Positions 9,784 to 20,400 of a stretch of DNA of 53,086 bases are shown here, in pieces. The notes under the pieces are model-generated. The model saw nothing but the letters and a program-made list of their open reading frames with translations. It was not told where the DNA came from and searched no databases. This stretch comes from Brachionus plicatilis (lineage: Eukaryota > Rotifera > Eurotatoria > Ploima > Brachionidae). Position 1 is the first letter of the stretch. Every line of letters starts with the position of its first letter. The position numbers and the translations under genes were made by a program. Where the stretch lies: the NCBI GenBank assembly GCA_010279815.1, contig QEOQ01000274.1, positions 738,196 through 791,281 of the forward strand, given 5' to 3'.

Positions 9784-11405
9784 AACTAGAATTAAGGTAA
9801 TTTGTTTTAAATTCAACTAAGTACATTCATTTGAATTTTTTATTTCAAAAAATTCCCTTTCCTAAGAAATATTTTAAAATACATAATAAAATTTAATTAC
9901 ATTCCTCCCACGATACTTTGCATTTACATAAATTTGCGTAAAATTACGTAATTTCACTTAAATTTTGGTAAAAAAAATTACTTTTTTTTCGTAAATTTGT
10001 TTCTAAAAATCGTTATTTTTAGTAAAATAATTTTAAAAAGTGTAAAATAAACTTTGAATTCAAAAATTGTCCAATTTGAAAATATTTGTTTTAAAAACAT
10101 TTCATTTTTAAAAATATTTTCAGTTATTAAATGCTTGAATAATAAAGAAGCTAAATTTACGTAAGTCCTAATCACTAACCGGTACCAAATAAATTGTTAT
10201 CTTGATGAAACTAACTTTGCATGAAAACTAAAAAAAAAATATTCAAAAACTTAATTTAAAAAATCTTATTCAATTTTTTAAAATAATTTAAATTTTTAAT
10301 TGAAATTTATTTAAATTTCGAATTATTTTTTAAATTTAGCTAAAATTTAAAAAAAATATTTTTCAAATTTAATCTCAAAACAAAAATTTTTTAATTAAAA
10401 TTATATTTTATTTTTCTTTTTCAAAGGTCTTTTCAAAATTTTCATCTTCTAGCTTCGATTTGTTTCCAAAAAGACTAATTCGATTTAAAAAATCGGGTCA
10501 TAAAAAAGTAAATATTCATAAAATTTAGAACGCATTAAATGAAAAAAAATTATAAACATTTTTTAAACCTTTTAATGACAAATTTAGCTTTGTTTTTTTT
10601 GTTTCACTTTTGTTATTTATTGTTTCTTATTTATGATTACTTAATTAAGCTTATTTTTAATAAATTATATCTTATGCACTATTTGTCTTCAGCGTTTTCA
10701 GTAAATAAAAAAAAATTTTTTTTGTTGCACAGTCAAGATCTTTCAAAGAGAAAAATTTTAAGTTTGATTCTATTTAAGAAATTTAAATTAGATGTTTATC
10801 CGTTCCTACTAAATATACTGAACCTCATTTTTTTCCAAAGAAAAAATATGTTTCATCTTCAAAAAAATTTCGGAATGTCATTTAGTTTGAAATTTTCTGT
10901 ACTTTTTGAATATTAATTTAATATTTTTTCCTAGATTATTTTTTTGTGAAAAGTGAATTCTTTATATTTTTAAAAACCTGAAACTCTGCCGAATCCCAAG
11001 TAGATAATTTCACGAGCCTTCTAATAATGTGTTTCATTTTTTTCCATGATGTTAAGTTTTTTAGAAATTTCAAAAATTTTAATACTGAATAATTTTTATT
11101 AATTTATGCAAGTTTTTCAAATAAAAAAAATAAAAAAATTAATTTTTTTTCTTAATTTTACCTTTAATTAACAAAATTTTGTCAAAACTTGATAATAATT
11201 TTGGATTCGGTGATTCACAAATTAGAAAAAATTTTAAAAAAAATTTATTTAAAGCAGCTCAATTTTAAAAATTAACAAAATCAATAATTTTAGTGATTTA
11301 AAAACAAAACTTTTCCTCAATTAAATTACAGTATTAAACTTCTTTTTAAACTTGTAGACTAAAAATACTAAATATCCTATAGGCATTTTTGACAACTTCT
11401 AAAAA
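9784..11405. other. Intergenic, diverged repeat at 10920-11110
   Basis: TTTACGTAA-type words at 9930-10170. The 10920-11110 stretch (TTTTTAAAAACCTGA, later CACGAGCCTTC) is a diverged copy of the repeat at 18470-18640. The plus-strand 125-codon frame at 10539-10916 is dominated by F, L, K and N and has no domain; I do not call it a gene. Confidence 0.4.
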
Positions 11406-11419
11406 ATCACCATGGAAAC
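11406..11419 (+). promoter_or_regulatory. RFX X-box-like site upstream of the HEATR4-like gene
   Basis: ATCACC-AT-GGAAAC against the consensus GTTRCC-N0-3-RGNAAC: second half 6/6, first half 4/6, with the common AT spacer. It lies 57 bp before the ATG at 11477, in the window where X-boxes of ciliary genes usually sit. The enclosed CCATGG also looks like a Kozak start, but that frame stops after 19 codons. Confidence 0.5.
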
Positions 11420-11476
11420 AAGAAAAAAATTATATAATCAAAATTCAAAAATTAAAATTAAAAACAATTGAAGCCG

Positions 11477-14400
11477 ATGATGATGTTAAGCCGACTGAAA
11501 ACTGAGCAAAAAACTGAATTCAAAAACAAAAGCTTTCGAACTGACAAACTAATCCAATCTCAGATTGACTACATTCTACTAATTGAGGAAGAGCTAAACG
11601 AAAGGACAGAAAGATCGAGTATTCGGTCATATTTGACCAATTCGAATGCTTGTGACTACGATGCAGACTTTGACGCTGAAATCATAGAGCTCAGAGACTT
11701 GGTCATTTCGAGCCTAAGCGATGAACAGCTCATTAAACTTTATAATAACAATCTGATCAAATATTTTGTTTTGAAAAAACTTAACTCTGAGCTTGAATTT
11801 GCCCGTGTTAAGCTTCGACTGTCCACCCGCACTCAAATCGATTTGGATAAAATACGCAAACGGGTCGACTGGCTTGAATCAGAAATCGAAAGTATAGTCG
11901 AGCCAGTCACCCGATTAGGCAGAGAAAAAACCGACTATTTGCGCAAACAAAAATCTATTAATTTCAAAAAGCAGTCGATTTTCATCACCCAAGAAGAAGG
12001 TAATTTTTTTATGTTTTTTTAGAAATTTTTTTTGGTAGAATTTGTTTAGTAAAATAAAATAATAAAAAGTAAAATAAAAAAATACAATGAAATTGAATAG
12101 AGACAAGTGTCAGTTTCTAACTTTTAAAAATAATTTAAAAAATAAAATATTTTTAAAGTAATTATTCGTTTATAAAATTTTTAGGTATATATTTTATGTT
12201 GATGCCAAATTAATCATTTGATATAAAATGGATGTGAAAAAAATAATTTTTTGCTTTTGGCATTGTGAAATTAGGAACAAAAAAAAAACAAAATTTTAAA
12301 ACGAAATAAATTTTTTACTATGATTGTAAAAATTGTTCTTCAAAATGTGTCACCTGATACAAACTTTGTACCATCCAAATTTAGTCTCTACAACAACTCT
12401 GCAATTTAATTTTAATGATCTTCTGATACTATATGTGCTTTGCAGACTTGCAGTGTTTTTGCAGAGACTAAATTTGGGTGGTTTAAAGTCTGTATCAGCT
12501 GATACATTTTGAAAAAAAATTCTTAAACTCATAGTAATAAATTTATTCCATTTTAAAATTTTGTTTTTGTTCATTGTTCCAAAATTCACAATGCCTTTGT
12601 TTTAAAATTGTTATTTATAAACAAGTTTATAATTATTAAATTGTAAGATGGAGATATTATTTTATGTGTAAACCGGGTGACAACTTTTGATATGTCTTTT
12701 TTTTCCTCATTTAACATTATAAGTCTTAAATTCTTTTTAAAAACTTATATTATAGAGGCATTGTGAATTTTCACACAAACCTTACAAAAATAAAACAATT
12801 TTTCATTAATTTAAATTGACAAAAATTGAGCTTTTTAAGCTTTTATGATGAAACAACATGAAACAAAATATGTTTCACTAAACTCAATAAAAAAAATTAA
12901 TTTTAATTAACACAGGAAATAAAAATGATCAAAAGAAATATTATTATTAAAGATATATAATTAAATTTTTTTTTGCAATTTGTAAATTTATTTTATTTTA
13001 TTTCTAAATTTATTTTATTTTATTTCTAAATTTATTTTATTTTATTTACATTTTTAGTTTGGCCTTTTAAAACTTACAGAAAAATCAGCAACAAAATCCA
13101 TTTTTATGCTGTTAATGTAAATTTTTCATTGGGATTTTTGTATGAATATTCACAATGCCTATAATAGAGGGTCCGTATAATAAATTTTTTTTTTTTTGAA
13201 ATGTGCTGATCTTTTTGAGGCTGAAAATCGACTTCAAAAAAATCCAGGGGCTATTTGGAAGATTCCAAAAAAATCCATCAAATAGTGAGATTTAGTCAAA
13301 TTTGAAATTTTATTTTGACCGATTTTTACCATCAAAAAGTTATTTCAGAGTTGTTTTAAAGTTCAAGTCTGGGCTTTTAAATTTTTTATTTTTTTCAAAT
13401 TAGGTATTAATATATCAATTTAGAATAAAATTTTGATAGGGCCTTTTAAAAAAAATTAAAATTAATCTTTTATTGAATAGTATTCTTTGTATTTTAAATT
13501 AAATTTTCAATTTTAATCCACGCATTAAATCCAAAATGAAATTTTTAATTATTGTTTTTTGAGAAAAAATTATTTTTTCACATTTAACGAGACACTTAAA
13601 TTGAAATTTCGTTTTTATCCCGGCCTTAAAACTATATTATAAAATAATGCAAAACACATGTTTAGTGCCAAGAAAAAAAATAACTTCGTATTTAGACCCT
13701 GGGGTTGTTCACGCGAGATTACGGTAAATTGCGGTAAAATAAGAGAGATATTTGATGATTTTATGAGATTCGATAATGTGTTCAGCTTTTTTTGAGCACA
13801 ATAAACTATCATAATTAAATTTTTTGATATAAAATTTAAAAAAATTAAAGTTTTTTAAAAAACCTAGAAAATTTTTAGCCTTTATTAAACAAAACCAAAA
13901 CAATATTGAACTTTGAATTAGGTCTGATATTAATTTTAGCCTAAATGTGTTAAAAAAAATTTTTGAAAATTTTCCAAAAATTTGCCAACTTTATTTAAAA
14001 GTTAAAAAAATTCAATTTTTTTTCAAATTAAAGAATAATTATTTTTATTTAAAATTTTGTGATTAACTTACCTTTTGCATTATTTTAATAATTAGTTTTG
14101 TTAATAAAATTAATTAATTGAACAACCAAATTTACCATTTTTAGTTTGCACATTTTTTTTCAAATGAAGTCAAAGTTATACCCTCTAACCTTTGTTTATG
14201 AAATTTGACTAAACAAAATTTTGAGCCAACCTTTTAATTTTTATTTAAACAATGGTACTACTAACCAAATTTGGAATGTTTTTAACTTAAGAAAAACTTG
14301 AAGCTATCGTACCAGCAGAAACGTCTCCAATTGTGTACACAGAATCACGAGAAGAAGTTTTTTTTAGGTGGGAAAAAAGCAGTCACGGTAGCACCAATTC

Positions 14401-17400
14401 ACTGCTAAACACCCCCGAACCTTCAGTATGACAACATTTTTGGTTTAAAAAAAAAAATTTATAAACAAATTAAATAGGTTTTGGACGAAGAAAGTCCGCT
14501 AGAAGTAGTCACTATTCAAAATCAGGAAACAGAACATAACGTAGAAGAATTCTCAAAAGAAAGTCCAAAAGCTGAAAATTACCAAGTGGAAAATGAAGAA
14601 AAAACAGAAAATTCAGATGATTCCTGCAAACATGAAAGCCCTGAAATGACAAATGCCTTAGATAGCCCTGAAATGGAAAAAACAATTGAGAGTCCTAAAT
14701 TAAAAATTAATAATGAGACCAAAATTAATGAGAAAATAGAAATTACCGAAAAAAATCTAGAAAATTTGATCAGCGAACATAATCGATTTGATTTGCCTGA
14801 TTATTCAAAAGCTATGATTTCATTAAACTCTAATTCATACCATCGCTTACCTCTAGCTATTACTACTTCTTACATCGCAATTGATGACGGTAATTAATTT
14901 TAGTTTTTTTTGTATGGTACTGTGAAATTCAATTACAAATTAAATAAATTTTTTAATTTTTTGATAAATTAAAATTAAAGTTAACATAATATAAAATAAA
15001 ATCATTATTTCCTTTTTTAATTAGTAAATTAAACCAGAGTTGTATAAAAGTCACAAGTCAAGTACAAGTACTTTCATTATTATTTTTAAAGTCATTATTT
15101 TTAGTAGGACCTTGACTTTTTTCAAAAATTTTAAAAAAAAACAGGTCAAGATTTTTACTTATGTCTTGAATTTTTTTATCCAGGAAAAAATTGTTTAAAT
15201 TTCTTTTTCAATGTAAATATTGAAAGATGATTTTTTAAACTATTCACATAATTTTCATATTCTTTTTAAATGAATTTATTAATAAAAAAAAAAATTGTGC
15301 TTAAAAAAATTTTAGAAATAAATTAACAAGATAACAAAATTTAAAAAATATTTAAAGAATATAAAAAATCAAGATATAAAAAAAATTATGATTGTAATTT
15401 TCATATTTTGTTAAAATTTTTGAAACAGGTCAAAGTCTTGACTTGTTATTTTTAAAAAATATATTTTCAAGTCCAAGTCATACTTTGACTTATTTTTGTC
15501 TTGTTAAGACTTTTTTTTCTGACTTTTATACAAGTCTGAATTAAATCAATAATCAATTTCAATTTAAATCTTATTTTTTTGTCTTATTAAAACATGAGAA
15601 AAATTATTTAAAGTAAAAAAAGGTGCAACAAAGAATCTTGCACTTGTTGCAGTATTTTTTTAAGTACATTTTATTTACTTTAATTTTAATTCATCAAAAA
15701 AGGAAAAATTTGTGCTCAATTTTTATTTGAATTTCTCAATATCTTTTTGTATCTAATTCAACTTAATCAGCACATAAAAATTTAAATAAAAAAATTTTAA
15801 ATTTGATCTGAACACTTGCCCCTCCCAAAAAACAAATTAATTTATTCATTTTTATTTATTCAAATTATTTGAGGAAAAATCCTACCTCTATCCAACAAGA
15901 ATTGAATTTTTTTTTTAAAACGTCGAGATTTTATTTAAAGAAATTAAAAATATTCAGTGGCGACTAAAAAGATTAAACTGGATTTAAAACAAAGGTAGGA
16001 AGCTTTTATTTAAATAAATTAGATCTCACGTGAAATAGTTAAAACTAATATGAAGTTTTTTTTGAACTCTAAATAAATTTGTAATTTTTTCATGTATTTT
16101 ATTTCAAATCATTTTATTGAGTACCATTTTATTACGTTTTTTACATAAATTTTCCAAAAAAGAAACTTATCGTTCTAATGTTTGATTTAAATTGGAAAAG
16201 TTTTTTTTATAATTTCAAAGTAAATCAACAGGCTAGTGCCCTCATCTATAAGACTGATTAGCTATTCATTTATTTCATTTAAAATTAATTTTAAATTATT
16301 ATACAATTAAAAAAAAATATAAAAAAAAACAGCAAGATAATCAATTTAAATGGTAATCAAATTAAAAAAAAAATTTTATTTGTTTAAAATGATTTTCCAC
16401 TTAAAATAAATATTTTCAACATAAAATAATTAATTTCAACATGAAGGTAATATTTTCTCCTCAAAAAAAATATTCCTAAAAAATTTTCTTGATTCTTTAT
16501 TTTCAAGCAAGTATGATCGATGGTCGAGTGCCGTATTTGGAAGGAAAGACATTTTTAGAAAACGACGAGGTGGATTTGATAAAGATAGCATGTGACCTGA
16601 AGAGTTTATCCAAGAATATATGTTCAACAACTCATCTAAGTATTAAAAAGCATGATTCCAATATATCAGGATTAGATAATGAAACAATGAGAGAAAATTC
16701 GGCTAATCGACTGCTTAAATTAAGACCTAGAGCCACCTTTAGAAATTATGTTCCTCAGCCATTTTTGCCTCCTGAACCATTGCCTTTAAAACTTCACAAA
16801 AAAAAACTTCACTCAAAATCAGAATATCCAAAAGACGACGATCTTAGAGAGTATTACAAAAGATCTCGTTTAGTTAATTTAAATGATCTAAAGAAACAAA
16901 CAGAAATTCAGCTAAATAGAATAAATATGAACAAAAATGAGTCGTCTAAAAGACCTGAATTCAGAAGTGAAGAAACATTTGAAATAAACAAATATCAGAC
17001 TTTTACTTGGAATGATCTAAAACCGGACACTTCTTCCGAATTGCACAGTGGGCCCAAATTTGAAAGAATTAAAGTAAGTAACAAAATCCTTTTAAAATTT
17101 TTGTAAAAAAATGTTCTCAGAAAACTTTTATTTTCCGAAAAGTAATTTGATAAATAATTGATGGTACCAAGTATAATTTTTGAATTAATATCTGATTGAT
17201 TTTTCTAAATTTGCAAAATAAATTTTTAAAGCTTTGGTATTCTTAGAAAGCATGTTTCATTAAAGAAAAAGTCTTGGCAAATTGAAATTTATGATAAAAT
17301 TTTCATGGTAAAAAATCATTTAGAAAATAGGATTTTTTAACATTTTTAATTGAAAATTTAAATTCAGAGATACATTTTGAGGTGAAGCAAACCATGCCAA

Positions 17401-20400
17401 ATTATTGTGAATTTTTCTGCATGGATGAAATTAATGCAAATTTATATATAATAATAGATAATAATAGCACCTTTTTTTCCGACAGCATGCTAGAAATAAG
17501 TGATTTTTATTTTGATTTTGAAAAAAAAATAGAAAAATTCAAAATTTCAAATTTTCCATTTGAAATGAAATAATAATTTTGATAATCATTTAAATTTGAT
17601 CAAAAAATACAATTTGCCAAAGTCTGCAAGTATCTTTTTTGAAAGTCTATATATTGTATTTTGTTGTGTAATTGCTACTTGATTTTTTATTTATGTGTCT
17701 TATCTGTGCCGAATAAAAAAAAATAAAAAAATCAAGAAAAAATAAAATAAAAATAATTTAAAATGTAATATAAAAGAAAATAAAACTTTATGATTATTAT
17801 TTGTTTTTATTTTTTATCTGTGCCTAAAAATCATTAAAATATATTAATTAAAATTTACTTGAAATCTTTAATTTAAATAAAAAATTTCTCATTAAGAAAC
17901 TCTGGACTAATGAAGAAAAAAATACTTTTTTTGGTGAATTTTTAACCGCGAATTCATTTTAAATAGCACAAATTTTTATTAAAAATATCCATTAAAATTA
18001 AGAAAGATCTTTTTTTTGGCAATGTGAAATTTTAGTACAAAAATTACAGTACAAATAGTAAAAACTTTATAATTTTTTTTCTAATTGTGCAAAAATGGTT
18101 CTGCAAAAAGTACAATATTGTACAAATTTTGTACAAAAGAATTCCAAGCTCTGCAAAAACTCTGCAATTTTCTGTAAAATGCACACCATCAAAAAATCCT
18201 TGATTAAACTATGCAATAAATTGCAGAGTTTTTGCAGAACCATTTTTGCACAATTAGAAAAAAAATTATAAAGTTTTGATTATTTGTACTGTAATTTTTG
18301 TACTAAAATTTCACATTGCCCTTTTTTTTTGGGTCCTACTAAAATACTGACCCCCAATTTTTTAAAATTTTCTGTCCCCCATTTATTTTGCAAAGCAAAA
18401 ATATTTTTAAAAGTTTTAATATATCATTTAGTTTTAATTTTTATTTTTTGTGAAAATCGAATATTTTTGTACTTTTAAAAACCTGACCCCCTACTGACCC
18501 TCCAATTTTTTACGACTGACCACGAACTGACCCCCATTTTTCCTGAAGAGAATTTAACGAGCTTTCCAAAAATGTGCCTAGTTTTTCTCCAGGATGTATA
18601 GTTTTTGAGATATTTTGAATATAATAACAGACCTTAGTTATTCTGAAATCGGATTTTAAAATTTTTAATACGATATATTATTAGATCAAGAATTTTCTAA
18701 ACTTTTTGATTTTTATGTTTTTTTTCTTAAATTCAATTTTATTATTCAATTTTTTCTTAAATTCAATTTTATTTACTGAACCCCATTTTTCTTGAAGAGA
18801 ATTTAACGAGCCGCTCGTTAAATTCTCTTCAGAATTCTCTTCAAGAAAAATGGGGTTCAGGAGTCAGTAAGATAAAATAATAAAAAAATAATTAAAAAGT
18901 AAAAAAAGATAAAAAATTTATTCAGTTTTTTCTTAATATTCAATCGTTGAAAAACTTGGTCTAGTCGGATATATGAACCATAGTTTACCTTTTTTGCAAA
19001 CAATTCTTGTTCTCGGGTTTTGTGAACTATAAGTTAACCCTTTTTTTTTGTTCACGTAAAGGTGAGCCAAAATATAATCAAGTGATCAAATGTCAAATTA
19101 AGTGAAAAACTTTAATATTGGGTGAACAATTTTTAGTTTAGGTGAACTAATGGTTCATAAAACCTGTGAACAAAAATTATTCCAGTAATAGATGAACCAT
19201 ACTTCACCTAACCGACTAGACCTAAAAAACTTTTTTTTTCTTTAAAAACTTATATTTTAGTGATAATTGAAGTTCGTTTGATGCGATTTAACAAATGCTC
19301 AATTTAAAAAAAATGCAAAACAGAGCTTAGATAGTTTTTTAAACTACAAATATTACCTTAAGGATCATCATATCACAAACTCAAAGTCAGAACTAAAAAA
19401 TAAAAACAAAGTTTCTAATGTTTGCAATATTAACTTAAAATTATTTTTTATTTGAAACTGAAAAAAATATATGAAACATCGCACTTTTTTCAATGTTATT
19501 TCAACATGGATACATTTTGTAATTCAAACACAAAAAATTCAACCGTATATAATAATATGTTATTTTATTAATAATATAATTTAAATAATATAATAATAAA
19601 ATATAAATATCTAATTTACCTTGTTTACTTAAAAAATTATATAAGTAGACACATAGATCAAAAGATCATAAAATTCAATTATTAGATCAATAAAAGGTCA
19701 TTTATTCTTACAAGTTAATCTGATCTTTCCAAGTCACTTTGCAGGCTCTACGCGGACGAAAGCAAGCTGGCCGTAGAGTGATCAGTGGAGCGGCGACAGG
19801 GTTTAATAGATGCAGTTGGATCTGGACGGATTGTTGAAAATATATGTCTGCAAAAACTCTGCAATATACTTGCACAGTTTATTAGAATACTTTTTAATGG
19901 CGTGCAAAATGCAGAAAATTGCAGAGTATTTTGCAGACCTATTTTACTGCATTAAGCAAATTTGCTTATAATTAAGCATTGGGAATATTAACTCCCCACA
20001 AATAAAAAACTTCTCCCCACAAACACGAAACTTTTCAACACAAATGTCTTTTTAACACAAAAAATTTGTGTGTAAGAGATTAAATATTTATTAATCATAA
20101 ATTCAAAATAAATTTTAATAAAATTTTATTTAATAATAGTTTAATAAATCGTTGCTATGTATGTAATTTTATGTTTATAAGTTTATAAAAATAAAGCCAA
20201 TTTTACCAATTATCCTGTTGAATACCATTTTTCCGCATATTTTGTTCTACCACGCTTTTGTTTATTAACAAATTCATCGTCTTTAAACAAGCTTTTTAAA
20301 GCTAACTGGTGAGAACAAAAGCCAAATTTGACAAAATATTTACAATCACAGTCTTTTTTCTTGCATTTAAAGTGTAATAATCATTTGTGTTGAAGAGTTT

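Noticed and set aside
10539..10916. 125-codon plus-strand ORF, possible membrane protein
   Set aside because: Apparent hydrophobicity comes from T-rich DNA giving Phe and Leu codons. No positional pattern of a real membrane protein and no spliced partner.
11412..11471. ATG in strong Kozak context as start of the HEATR4-like gene or as uORF
   Set aside because: The frame stops after 19 codons and is not in frame with the gene. The sequence fits an X-box better.
17382..17573. 63-codon ORF as an extra exon of the HEATR4-like gene
   Set aside because: Exon 4 (ends phase 0 at 17073) joins directly and in phase to 20943 with a sensible HEAT start; this ORF lacks suitable splice sites and looks low-complexity.
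19747..19779. Hammerhead-type ribozyme in the GC-rich island
   Set aside because: A CGAAA word and a stem are present, but the CUGANGA core is absent and the stem order does not fit.
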